A DNA stretch of 6,518 bases. Origin: Acidobacteriota bacterium. Lineage in GTDB: Bacteria > Acidobacteriota > JAAYUB01 > JAMOQF01. Positions 1 through 6,518 of the stretch are shown piece by piece. The stretch is from positions 1-6,518 of the forward strand of contig JALULU010000329.1 of assembly GCA_027040585.1 (NCBI GenBank), in the 5' to 3' direction. The number at the start of each line of letters is the position of its first letter. Positions within the stretch are counted from its first letter, which is position 1. The position numbers and the translations under genes were made by a program. The notes beneath the pieces were generated by a model. It saw only the letters and a list, made by a program, of their open reading frames with translations, did not search any database and was not told the DNA's origin.

Positions 1-396
1 AAAATCAATAAATTCCATCATATATTGAACTAAGCTCACACCATTTTTAAAATTTTTTGGATATACAAAACCGCCTGTAATTTTTCCATCCATTTCTTTT
101 AAATTCAACTTTTCCCTTAGTATGAGTTCACAGTCTGAATCTATAAACATTAAATAATTATATTTCGATTTATTTATACCAATATTCCTTGCAACGGGAG
201 CAGATGTTTTTTCTTTTAATTTTACAATCTTTACTTCTAAAAATTTTTTTTGGACCAATTCTACTGTTTTATCATCTGAACTATCTATTATGATTATTTC
301 ATATGGTGGCAAAAAAGATCTATTTAAATATATGGATTTTAACAAATCCAAAATTGTCTTTTCTGAATTATAACTTGGGATTATTATTGAAAGCAT
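1..396 (-). CDS. Family 2 glycosyltransferase, N-terminal part (C-terminus beyond window)
   Basis: On the minus strand an ATG at 396-394 opens 132 codons that run without a stop to the window edge, so the C-terminus is missing. The translation begins MLSIIIPSYNSEKTILDLL, the usual first beta strand of a GT-A fold family 2 glycosyltransferase. It continues with EIIIIDSSDD (residues 33-42, nucleotide-sugar binding region), the APVARNIG segment (67-74) and FIDSDCE (84-90), whose DSD is the DxD-type metal and sugar-nucleotide site. No signal peptide or membrane segment is seen in this part, so the catalytic domain should be cytoplasmic. Family members transfer a sugar from a nucleotide or lipid-phosphate donor to surface glycans, lipids or proteins; the acceptor cannot be read from this fragment. 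There is no clear SD upstream, only A/T tracts. It is transcribed divergently from the operon starting at 463. Confidence 0.9.
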   Translation of the reverse strand, partial: MLSIIIPSYNSEKTILDLLKSIYLNRSFLPPYEIIIIDSSDDKTVELVQKKFLEVKIVKLKEKTSAPVARNIGINKSKYNYLMFIDSDCELILREKLNLKEMDGKITGGFVYPKNFKNGVSLVQYMMEFIDF

Positions 397-404
397 AATA
401 TACT
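375..404 (+). promoter_or_regulatory. Candidate promoter for the DUF1573 operon
   Basis: TTGGGA (375-380) and TATACT (399-404) are separated by 18 bases and resemble sigma70 -35 and -10 boxes (4/6 and 5/6 matches). Transcription would start near 411, about 50 nt before the ATG at 463, inside or next to the A6T9 tract at 408-422. The boxes lie over the start of the divergent glycosyltransferase gene. In such AT-rich DNA a chance match is quite possible, so this is a weak call. Confidence 0.3.
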
Positions 405-447
405 TTTAAAAAATTTTTTTTTAGTGTATATTTTAACATTAAATTTT

Positions 448-453
448 GGAGGG
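448..453 (+). promoter_or_regulatory. Ribosome binding site fixing the start at 463
   Basis: GGAGGG lies 9 nt before the ATG at 463-465. A GTG at 424 is in the same frame, but it has no SD and would put 13 extra residues before the signal peptide. This SD decides for ATG 463, whose product starts directly with a typical signal peptide. Confidence 0.85.
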
Positions 454-462
454 AAAACTGAA

Positions 463-1578
463 ATGATTAGAAAATGTTCATTGTTATTGATCTTTTTATT
501 CCTTTCTGCACCTTTGATTTTTTCTCAAAAGATTGTAAATCCTATAAAAAATGAGGTTAAGAATCTTAAGGAAACAAAAGGTGTACCACAGTTTTCAATA
601 AGCGAAAAAGAATATGATTTCGGATTTGTAAAGCCTTTTGCTACTTTGAAACATAATTTTAAAATTAAAAATGTTGGTAATAGTACTCTTGTTATTGAAC
701 GCGTCAAAAGTACGTGAGGGTGTACAGCTACTCTTCTCGGTGAGAAGACATTAGCCCCTGGAAAAACTGCCACTTTGGAGACAACACTTCACGCAAGAAG
801 TGTAGGTGGAAAAATTGTAAAAAAGATTGTTATATTTACAAATGACCCTGCAAATAAGACGGTTCCTATTTATTTAAAAGCCTTTGTAAAAAAAGACTAT
901 GACCTTTTTCCACCCATGCTTTCATTTAGGAGTGCACCAAAGGATAAACCATCAACAAATAAAATAAGGGTTGTACCCCATAATGACAATTTTAAAATTT
1001 TAGGGGTTTCCACTGATGTTGATTGGCTTGAATGTAAAGTTGAAAAAAGAGCTTCCAAGGAAAATGGTAAAAATGGTTATGAGTATTTGCTCACATTTAC
1101 ATTACACCCAGAGAAGGTAAAAGGAAGTTTAATTTCACTTCATGCAAAGGCAGTATTAAAAACCAATAGTAAATGGCTTGCCAATTATGATATACCTGTT
1201 CACGTATTTTTTAGAAAGGATTTCAGATTTATCCCATTTAGAACTCATTTTAACCTTTCAAATAAAAAGGATATAAGAAGAAATGTGGACATTATAAGCA
1301 CAAAGGCAGAGAAATTTACAATTGAAAAGGTTAAACTCCTTGACCCTACAATTATGACCGCTTTAATTGAATATAACAATAGTGTTGGGAATAGAATTAC
1401 ACTTAAACTAAAACCAGCTGCTTTTAAGAGGAAATTTTTTAGAAATACTGTATATGTGTATGTCAAGGGTAAAAAAACTCCACTTATGTATGATGTATGG
1501 GGAAGTAAAAGAAGTATACATTATTATCACAAAATGCCAATTAAATTAAAAAGGTTAAAAAAGGATGAAAAAAAGTAA
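463..1578 (+). CDS. Probable selenoprotein: exported DUF1573-domain protein with in-frame TGA as selenocysteine (Sec85)
   Basis: Reading TGA 715-717 as Sec gives 371 residues. Residues 1-21 form a signal peptide (MIRK, a hydrophobic core, then LIFS before Gln22). Residues about 42-145 are a DUF1573 domain, an Ig-like beta-sandwich of the ASH/HYDIN type, with YDFGFVKP (51-58), FKIKNVGNSTLVI (66-78), then Ser-Thr-Sec85-Gly-Cys87-Thr and LAPGKTATLE (97-106). The family normally has Cys-Gly-Cys-Thr here, as the next gene does, so the TGA sits at the first Cys. Two further beta-rich stretches (about 146-250 and 251-345) look like degenerate repeats of the fold, followed by a Lys-rich tail. Apart from Cys5 in the signal peptide, the only other Cys is Cys191. 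The frame stays open for 286 codons after the TGA, a SECIS-like hairpin follows at 727-755, and the gene overlaps the next by 14 nt. Function is unknown; extracytoplasmic redox or metal binding through U-x-C is inference. The alternative is a nonsense mutation or sequencing error. Confidence 0.82.
715..755 (+). promoter_or_regulatory. UGA selenocysteine codon with candidate bacterial SECIS hairpin
   Basis: The UGA at 715-717 is followed by a hairpin. The upper stem is 7 perfect pairs (732-738 TCTTCTC with 742-748 GAGAAGA) closed by C-G around a GGU apical loop (739-741). Below an asymmetric internal loop (C731 against 749-751), a 4-bp lower stem pairs 727-730 GCTA with 752-755 TAGC. The first loop G lies 22 nt after the UGA. 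Bacterial SECIS elements lie inside the coding region just after the UGA, carry a G early in a small apical loop, and bind the elongation factor SelB; in E. coli fdhF the loop also contains GGU at a similar distance. The hairpin is coding (LLGEK), so it must satisfy both constraints. No equivalent is seen after TGT 1760-1762 in the Cys-containing paralogue. Confidence 0.75.
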
Positions 1579-2554
1579 TTTTTTCATAGTTTTTATAATT
1601 TTACTGGGGACTTTTATTCTTGCAAAGTCCCCTTCAATTTTTGTTGATAAAACAATTATAAAATTGGGCTATTTGAAGCCTCATTCAAAAACTCCATTTA
1701 AATTTACCATTTATAATTCTGGTGAAGCTCCACTTGTAATAAAAAGTATTCTTCATACATGTGGATGTACAAAATTAAAATATGATAGTAAAGTTATTCC
1801 TCCCGACGGTAAAATGGTTGTTCATGGGATACTTAGAACGTATGGTGCCAGAGGTCCTATAATAAAATATATTTATGTCTATTCGAATTCTCCGGGCAAA
1901 GAAAAGGTTGAAGTAAGGCTTATGGCTTATGTTAGAGCTGAGGTTGAGGCAACACCGGAAAATATAAGAATTGAATACCCTATGAGTGGTAAATTTAAAG
2001 AAAATATTCTAATAAATTACTATGGGAAAGGTGAATTTAAAATAAGTAAAGTTTTAGAGGATAAAAAACTTTTTAAACTTTTGTTAGTAAGGAGAACTGA
2101 TACAGCTTACAATCTTTATTTAACACTTTTAAATAATAAAATTAATGGTGATTTATCTGATTTTATTTCTGTTTATTCAAATAGCAAGGAAGTTCCCATT
2201 TTAAAGATTCCAGTTTACATAGCAAAAAAGAAATATTTTACAATTTTTCCCGATTATCTAAAACTTGGTATTATTAGAAGTGATAAACCCATAATAAGAA
2301 GAATTGCTTTAAGGGTAAAGAATACAAATAGAAATTTAATTTTAAAAAGTATTAAAAGGAAAGATTGGTTTAACTATAAAATTTTGAAAAACAACTCAAA
2401 GATGGTAATTGTAAACATAAAAATTTATCCGGAAAAGTTTAAAAAGCTTCAGGATAGTATTAATTTTTACACGAATTTGGGTAAAGATTCTCTAAATGTA
2501 TCTCTAACATATTTTAAATATGGTAAAGAAAAGAAAAGCGAAGAAAATCGTTAA
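1565..2554 (+). CDS. Exported DUF1573-domain protein, cysteine paralogue of the upstream selenoprotein
   Basis: This 329-aa protein starts with a signal peptide (MKKSNFF, a hydrophobic stretch to residue 20, cleavage probably after FILA). Residues about 24-125 are a DUF1573/ASH-type beta-sandwich with IIKLGYLKP (31-39), FKFTIYNSGEAPLVI (45-59), the motif His-Thr-Cys66-Gly-Cys68-Thr and IPPDGKM. Two beta-rich stretches follow (about 127-222 and 223-318) and look like diverged copies of the same fold; Cys66 and Cys68 are the only cysteines. The domain order matches the upstream gene, so the pair probably arose by tandem duplication and then diverged strongly. ATG 1565 lies 14 nt inside the previous gene, with AAGG (1551-1554) ten bases before it, which suggests coupled translation. 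It overlaps the next gene by 35 nt. The precise role is unknown; proteins of this type are usually extracytoplasmic, and binding or scaffold roles are plausible. Confidence 0.9.
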   Translation: MKKSNFFIVFIILLGTFILAKSPSIFVDKTIIKLGYLKPHSKTPFKFTIYNSGEAPLVIKSILHTCGCTKLKYDSKVIPPDGKMVVHGILRTYGARGPIIKYIYVYSNSPGKEKVEVRLMAYVRAEVEATPENIRIEYPMSGKFKENILINYYGKGEFKISKVLEDKKLFKLLLVRRTDTAYNLYLTLLNNKINGDLSDFISVYSNSKEVPILKIPVYIAKKKYFTIFPDYLKLGIIRSDKPIIRRIALRVKNTNRNLILKSIKRKDWFNYKILKNNSKMVIVNIKIYPEKFKKLQDSINFYTNLGKDSLNVSLTYFKYGKEKKSEENR

Positions 2555-4442
2555 AAAGGAAGTTGCAGATAAAAGTAAGGAGTGGGGAATTATTCCCCTC
2601 CTTTTTATTTTTGGAAGTACTATAATTTTTTACTCCTCAGCACTTTTATGTGGATTTGTCTTCGACGATTTTTCACTTGTGAAAGACAACCCATATCTGA
2701 CAGGGAAAAAATCACTAATTGATTTAATTATCCATTTTTTTTCAGTTTATAGGCCCATAAGGACATTGAGCTACTATTTGGATTCACTAATTGGGGGAAT
2801 GGATCCATTTTACTACCATTTATTTAATATCTTTTACCATCTCATCGCTATTTTCCTTGTGTATTTATTGGTATTGAGGCTATTTAAAAATAAAAGCTTT
2901 GCAATTTTAACCTCTGCTGTTTTTGCTTTGCATCCTGTTCATGTTGATGCTGTTACATATATTTCAGGTAGAAGAGATATTTTATCGGGGATTTTTATTT
3001 TGCTATCCCTCTATTTTTTTGTGAGATTTAAAGAGGAAGGAAAAAAGAGTTTTTTAATTTTTGTATTTATCTCAACTTTTTTAGGCGTCTTCACAAAAGA
3101 GATGGCATTTTCAATACCTTTCTTGATATTTTTGGTTGATTATATCTTTTATACATATAAAAAGGACGAAATATTTAAGTCATTTTTTAAAACTTTTAAA
3201 AATGGACTTATTTACTATTCACTTTTTTTTATAGGTGGAATTTTTTATCTTTATAAAATTATCTTTTTAGGTAATGTAAGTGGAAGGACCCACTATTGGG
3301 GTGGAAGTTTTTTAAAAAATTTACTCACAGTTTCAAAGGTCTTTATCTACTACATCTATCTTTTTATCTTTCCCTTTAATTTAAGAGGTGATTACTACTA
3401 CTACACCTTTCCTGTTTCCTTTACCTTAAAGGATCTTTTGGGATGGCTTTCATTTTTTTTAATGACTTTTTTAATTTTTCTTGGATTTTTTCTATTAAAG
3501 AAGAGAAAAAAGGAACTCTCTTTTATAATTTTCTTTTTCTTTTTATCACTTATTCCTGTATCACAAATAATTCCACACCATGAACTTATGGCAGAACATT
3601 ATCTCTACATCCCACTTCTTTCATTTTCCCTTTTAATTTCATATTTTTACTTAAGAGTAAATAAAAAATGGCTTTTATATCCCCTTATAATTCTTTTTTT
3701 AATTTATGGAATTAAAATATACTTCTATTCACAAAATTACAGGGATGAAGTTACCTTTTTAAATTACAATTATAAAAAATCACCACAGAATGTGAGAATT
3801 AATATGGCACTTGGCAATCACTATTATTTAAGCAAAGATTATGACAGTGCTAAATTTTACTATGAAAGAGTATTAAAATTGGGACCAATTGAAGATAAGG
3901 AAGGGGTTGAAGTATATTTTAAAGGACGTGGTAAATATAGGTTAAGAGCCAATAAGGATTTTGGATACTTTGTCCTTGCAGCGAGGAGGCTTTCAGATAT
4001 TTATTCTAAAAAGAGGAAATATGACAGAGCAATAGATATTTTAAAATCTGTCCTTAGATACCACCTTATAGATGATACTTTGTACAATGAAATAGGAAAT
4101 AATTATGCTTCAAAGGGAGATTTAAAAAAAGCAATTTATTATTTTAAAAAATCGGTTGAGGAAAATTCCAAAAATTTCTGGAGCTTAAACAATCTTGGGG
4201 TATCCTATGCAAAACTTAAAAGTTTTGATGAGGCAATAAAGTGGTTTAAAAAAGCACTTCTTGTTAATAGCAGAGATGCATATACCAACTACAACGTTGG
4301 TTTAATACTAATTTTAGAAAAAAGATATGAAAGTGGTGTAAAGTATCTTGAAAAATCTATTAAACTTAAGGGCCTTTCTCCTTCTGATAGAAAAAACGCA
4401 ATAAGACTGATAAAAAAATATAAAAAAATAGATAAAAAGTAA
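2520..4442 (+). CDS. TMTC-like polytopic glycosyltransferase (GT-C fold) with C-terminal TPR repeats
   Basis: This 640-aa protein has a Lys-rich cytoplasmic start, about nine to eleven membrane helices up to residue 403, then a soluble TPR domain. The first loop has the acidic motif FDDFSLV (48-54) and then YRPIRTLSYYLD (77-88). HPVHVDAVTYISGRRDILS (138-156), FTKEMAFSIP (191-200) and HHELMAEHYLYIP (353-365) are typical of the TMTC/DUF1736-type family. In GT-C enzymes the first-loop acidic residues are catalytic and the donor is a polyprenyl-phosphate sugar; animal TMTC1-4 are linked to O-mannosylation of cadherins. Four or five TPRs occupy about 424-615 (such as SLNNLGVSYAKLKSFDEAIK), with an unusual insert near 457-482. 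TPRs should face the acceptor side and may bind substrate protein. The start at 2520 overlaps the previous gene by 35 nt and lacks a good SD, so coupled translation is likely. The donor sugar and the true substrate are unknown. Confidence 0.88.
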   Translation: MVKKRKAKKIVKKEVADKSKEWGIIPLLFIFGSTIIFYSSALLCGFVFDDFSLVKDNPYLTGKKSLIDLIIHFFSVYRPIRTLSYYLDSLIGGMDPFYYHLFNIFYHLIAIFLVYLLVLRLFKNKSFAILTSAVFALHPVHVDAVTYISGRRDILSGIFILLSLYFFVRFKEEGKKSFLIFVFISTFLGVFTKEMAFSIPFLIFLVDYIFYTYKKDEIFKSFFKTFKNGLIYYSLFFIGGIFYLYKIIFLGNVSGRTHYWGGSFLKNLLTVSKVFIYYIYLFIFPFNLRGDYYYYTFPVSFTLKDLLGWLSFFLMTFLIFLGFFLLKKRKKELSFIIFFFFLSLIPVSQIIPHHELMAEHYLYIPLLSFSLLISYFYLRVNKKWLLYPLIILFLIYGIKIYFYSQNYRDEVTFLNYNYKKSPQNVRINMALGNHYYLSKDYDSAKFYYERVLKLGPIEDKEGVEVYFKGRGKYRLRANKDFGYFVLAARRLSDIYSKKRKYDRAIDILKSVLRYHLIDDTLYNEIGNNYASKGDLKKAIYYFKKSVEENSKNFWSLNNLGVSYAKLKSFDEAIKWFKKALLVNSRDAYTNYNVGLILILEKRYESGVKYLEKSIKLKGLSPSDRKNAIRLIKKYKKIDKK

Positions 4443-4450
4443 AGAAGGTG

Positions 4451-4478
4451 TTGACAAAGTGGTATTTGAAAATATAAT
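4451..4478 (+). promoter_or_regulatory. Near-consensus sigma70-type promoter for the Cys-rich secreted protein gene
   Basis: TTGACA (4451-4456) and TATAAT (4473-4478) are both exact consensus matches with a 16-bp spacer, one base short of the optimum. The -35 box starts 9 bases after the stop codon of the glycosyltransferase gene. Transcription should start near 4484-4487, giving a leader of about 145 nt before the ATG at 4630. It implies high, largely constitutive expression and separates this gene from the upstream operon. No convincing terminator lies between the operon and this promoter. Confidence 0.8.
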
Positions 4479-4566
4479 AATGGTTGATGAGTTTATTAAT
4501 GTCAGTAAAAAATAAAAAAAGTAGTAAATTTTGCAACTTTTTAAATGTGAAAAAATCTTTAGTATG

Positions 4567-4582
4567 TCTCTATTTATAGAGA
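4567..4582 (+). other. Small hairpin in the 5' leader
   Basis: TCTCTA (4567-4572) and TAGAGA (4577-4582) form a perfect 6-bp stem with a TTTA loop, 35 nt upstream of the SD at 4618. No U-tract follows, so it is not an intrinsic terminator. It could stabilise the mRNA or be a regulator-binding palindrome; it could also be chance in AT-rich DNA. No known riboswitch was recognised in the leader. Confidence 0.35.
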
Positions 4583-4617
4583 ATTATTTGGAATATTATT
4601 AACATAAACTTTTAGAT

Positions 4618-4623
4618 GGAGGT
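4618..4623 (+). promoter_or_regulatory. Strong ribosome binding site
   Basis: GGAGGT lies 6 nt before ATG 4630. It is the best SD in the window and supports both the start codon and, together with the promoter, high expression. Confidence 0.85.
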
Positions 4624-4629
4624 ATTTTT

Positions 4630-6486
4630 ATGAAAACACTTAGAGCAATCTTGATTCTCTCCATCATCTCACTTTTTATGTTCTGGGCTTTTGCAACAGT
4701 TGAGGTCCAGACAACTACACCTCTGGTAGATCCAGATGGGACAAGTGAGATTGTTGGATCGCTCAGATTTATCTTATCATCTCCAGATTTTGGAGATCCA
4801 AACAGTACAAGTACTGATTACTATGTTTTAATCCGTGTCCAGATGACTGGAAATGCTAAGGTTAAAACAATTGGACATTGGGGACCAGCTGATGTTACAC
4901 CAACATCCCCAATTTATCTCGCACTTGAAAATGATCAGAACATGCAAAATGTTACTCAGGATCCAACAGCAGTAAGGATAGTGAGAATTGATCCAAATGG
5001 TGCATTTTTTGATATCCTTTTTACAAAGAACTTACACGTATGCGGTACTAATACCAGTGTTGTTAACCCATGTCTTGATTCAAACCACAGAATTAGGTTT
5101 ACTCTTGGCTTGCCAGAATGTGCTGCTCCTACTGATGATATAAATAGTTTTGCTTCTGCTACTTCTACATATACTCCACCTGCAGATCCAGCAAGTCCAA
5201 CAGATTTGCCAGATTGTGGTGGAACAGTTGGGCAGCAGGACACAAGAATCTGTGTGGATTTTTCTGGTACTGCTGGTGACGGTGAGTTCTTAGGTGGTTT
5301 CTGGAGTGTAGGTTTAGTTAACTACCATTCAGATGCAAATGCTGACCTTGGTTCAAGCTACAACACAAACTATCAGCCTGCAAACCCAGCTCTTGCTCAG
5401 GAAGGTGGCCCAAGTACAACATGTTCCATAATACCTAATTGGCCTGGAAAAGGTGATTGTGGTTCCTTTGGTGTTGATAATAAAGCACCAACTGCAAAGT
5501 ACTGCGATTGTCAGCCTGGTGGGCAGGGACAGAGCTCCTATGATCCATGTGACAGCGGACCAGTTTGGGGAGAAATTGACTTTGGCACAGGCCATATCTT
5601 TACAGTCCAGGAAAGCTGTCAGAAGGGATATTTATATGAGGATAATGGCATTTTAGAGGTTACATTAAACGATAACGGTGTAACTGATACATATCTTGGT
5701 AATGATGGTAAAGCATGGTTAGATGGTGGTGGGCTTGCAAGTCCACAGGCACTTAATGTTACATATCCAGATGATCATACAATGGATATAACAATTTCAG
5801 GAACAGATAATAATAGAACATCACCATACTGTGTGGCAATTGACCTTGGGTCAATCTACTTTGATTGCTGTGGTGTAAGAAACTCTTCAGATGATGTTGC
5901 TGTAACAGTTAATGTTGACTATACTCCACCTAACTTTGTATGTGGTGGAAAGCCAGCACCTATTACAAATTGGCAGGTGGCAACAATTATTGGTTGTAAC
6001 AAACCAACACAGCCAACAACTTACTATCTATATCTCTACTATCCATACTTACCACCTGTAAAGGATCCAAATCTTACATGGTGGTGTGGACTTGCTGTTA
6101 CAAACTATGCAAATGAGCCAACTGATGGTGGAGTACTCTTACTCTATGAGGCTGATGGGGATGCATTTCAGGCTGATGTGCCTGCACTTCCTGGACATGG
6201 AATGTGGGTAACATTACTTGATCAGCTAACCTTAACACCGATGGGTTCAGACACAACAGGTGGCGACGAGCCAATGAGTGGGATCCTAATTATGCAGGTA
6301 ACCGATCCTCCATATACACTTTTGAATGGTAGCACAATTGACGATGGTTCAATTGCAGGTATTGACTCCTTTGTACTTATGGGAGACAACACTCAGGCTT
6401 ATGGATATACTGCAAGACATTTTAACTCAACAACATATTACAGCGGAATATCAGGTCCAATCTGGTTTAAAAAGGCTCACAAGTAG
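4630..6486 (+). CDS. Secreted cysteine-rich protein of unknown function
   Basis: I do not recognise a family. The 618-aa product begins with a clear signal peptide (MKTLR, hydrophobic core, FWAFA, cleavage probably after Ala22) and has no other membrane segment. The mature chain is rich in Thr, Ser, Asn, Asp, Gly and Pro and poor in Lys, as expected for an extracellular or surface beta-rich protein. It has 17 Cys, all between residues 138 and 486 (including 292/294 and adjacent 413/414), which suggests several disulfides. A Pro/Tyr-rich linker (about 460-480) leads to a distinct C-terminal domain (about 481-615) starting TWWCGLAVTNYAN and containing GHGMWVTLL (522-530). No LPXTG, lipobox or obvious sorting tail is seen; it ends IWFKKAHK. 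GC content (45% in the line at 5461-5520) is well above that of the upstream genes, with many CCA, GGT and GAT codons. Its own strong promoter and SD suggest an abundant product, such as a surface or appendage component. Confidence 0.85.
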   Translation: MKTLRAILILSIISLFMFWAFATVEVQTTTPLVDPDGTSEIVGSLRFILSSPDFGDPNSTSTDYYVLIRVQMTGNAKVKTIGHWGPADVTPTSPIYLALENDQNMQNVTQDPTAVRIVRIDPNGAFFDILFTKNLHVCGTNTSVVNPCLDSNHRIRFTLGLPECAAPTDDINSFASATSTYTPPADPASPTDLPDCGGTVGQQDTRICVDFSGTAGDGEFLGGFWSVGLVNYHSDANADLGSSYNTNYQPANPALAQEGGPSTTCSIIPNWPGKGDCGSFGVDNKAPTAKYCDCQPGGQGQSSYDPCDSGPVWGEIDFGTGHIFTVQESCQKGYLYEDNGILEVTLNDNGVTDTYLGNDGKAWLDGGGLASPQALNVTYPDDHTMDITISGTDNNRTSPYCVAIDLGSIYFDCCGVRNSSDDVAVTVNVDYTPPNFVCGGKPAPITNWQVATIIGCNKPTQPTTYYLYLYYPYLPPVKDPNLTWWCGLAVTNYANEPTDGGVLLLYEADGDAFQADVPALPGHGMWVTLLDQLTLTPMGSDTTGGDEPMSGILIMQVTDPPYTLLNGSTIDDGSIAGIDSFVLMGDNTQAYGYTARHFNSTTYYSGISGPIWFKKAHK

Positions 6487-6518
6487 AAATTATTAATTAC
6501 GACGGCTGGAAAGGGGAT

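Noticed and set aside
408..422. A6T9 tract as a terminator or repeat
   Set aside because: It is a simple A/T tract without a GC stem between divergent gene starts. It may bend DNA or act as an UP-like element, but nothing more can be supported.
424..717. A separate 97-codon gene ending at TGA 717, starting from GTG 424
   Set aside because: GTG 424 has no SD, while ATG 463 has GGAGGG nine bases upstream. Ending at 717 would cut the DUF1573 domain in its core, exactly at the conserved Cys site.
775..1578. Independent gene starting at TTG 775 after the TGA
   Set aside because: There is no proper SD and no signal peptide, and the start lies in the middle of the DUF1573 domain. Readthrough from 463 explains the frame better.
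463..1578. Pseudogene broken by a nonsense mutation
   Set aside because: There is only one lesion, at a Cys position, with a SECIS-like hairpin at the right distance; 286 codons remain open afterwards and the overlap with the next gene is intact. It remains the main alternative.
4516..4542. Possible intrinsic terminator (AAAAAGT pairing with ACTTTTT)
   Set aside because: The stem is almost all A-T with a 13-nt loop and lacks a GC core. It also lies downstream of the strong promoter at 4451-4478, where a terminator would block the next gene.
4956..5656. Other open frames inside the Cys-rich secreted protein gene, on both strands
   Set aside because: They lie fully within the 618-aa gene, lack SDs and have low-complexity translations; they are shadow frames.
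6487..6518. Start of a further gene after the last stop
   Set aside because: GGAAAGGGG near the end resembles an SD, but the window stops before any start codon could be placed; no terminator hairpin is visible in the 32 bases.

Overview
The window is AT-rich DNA (upstream genes roughly 30% GC by eye) that looks like part of a bacterial chromosome. It has strong Shine-Dalgarno sites (GGAGGG, GGAGGT), one near-perfect sigma70-type promoter, and overlapping genes for exported proteins. The species cannot be named from this sequence. The signal peptides, the membrane glycosyltransferase with TPRs and the secreted Cys-rich protein suggest a bacterium with much of its investment at the cell surface. 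If the recoding described below is real, it also has a selenocysteine (Sec) pathway.

Layout. 1-396 (minus strand): N-terminal 132 codons of a family 2 glycosyltransferase, cut by the window edge. 397-462: short divergent intergenic region. 463-4442 (plus strand): a three-gene overlapping operon of two exported DUF1573/ASH-type beta-sandwich proteins and a TMTC-like multi-membrane glycosyltransferase with C-terminal TPRs. 4443-4629: intergenic region with a TTGACA-N16-TATAAT promoter, a leader of about 145 nt and a strong SD. 4630-6486 (plus strand): a 618-aa secreted protein with 17 cysteines, clearly richer in GC than its neighbours.

Main discovery. The first operon gene has an in-frame TGA at 715-717. 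Read as a stop, it splits a conserved DUF1573 domain; read through, it gives an intact 371-aa protein. The TGA falls exactly where this domain has the first Cys of its Cys-Gly-Cys-Thr motif: Ser-Thr-TGA-Gly-Cys-Thr here, His-Thr-Cys-Gly-Cys-Thr in the next gene. Directly downstream, bases 727-755 fold into a hairpin with a perfect 7-bp upper stem and a GGU apical loop, whose first G lies 22 nt after the TGA. That matches the known layout of bacterial SECIS elements. I therefore annotate 463-1578 as a probable selenoprotein with a U-x-C motif (Sec85, Cys87). The neighbouring paralogue keeps Cys and has no comparable hairpin.

How the genes may work together (inference). The two exported Ig-like proteins are co-encoded with a glycosyltransferase related to the TMTC family, whose animal members O-mannosylate beta-sandwich (cadherin) domains. 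The operon may therefore encode a modifying enzyme with its extracytoplasmic substrates. The Sec/Cys pair may carry a redox or metal-binding function outside the cytoplasm.
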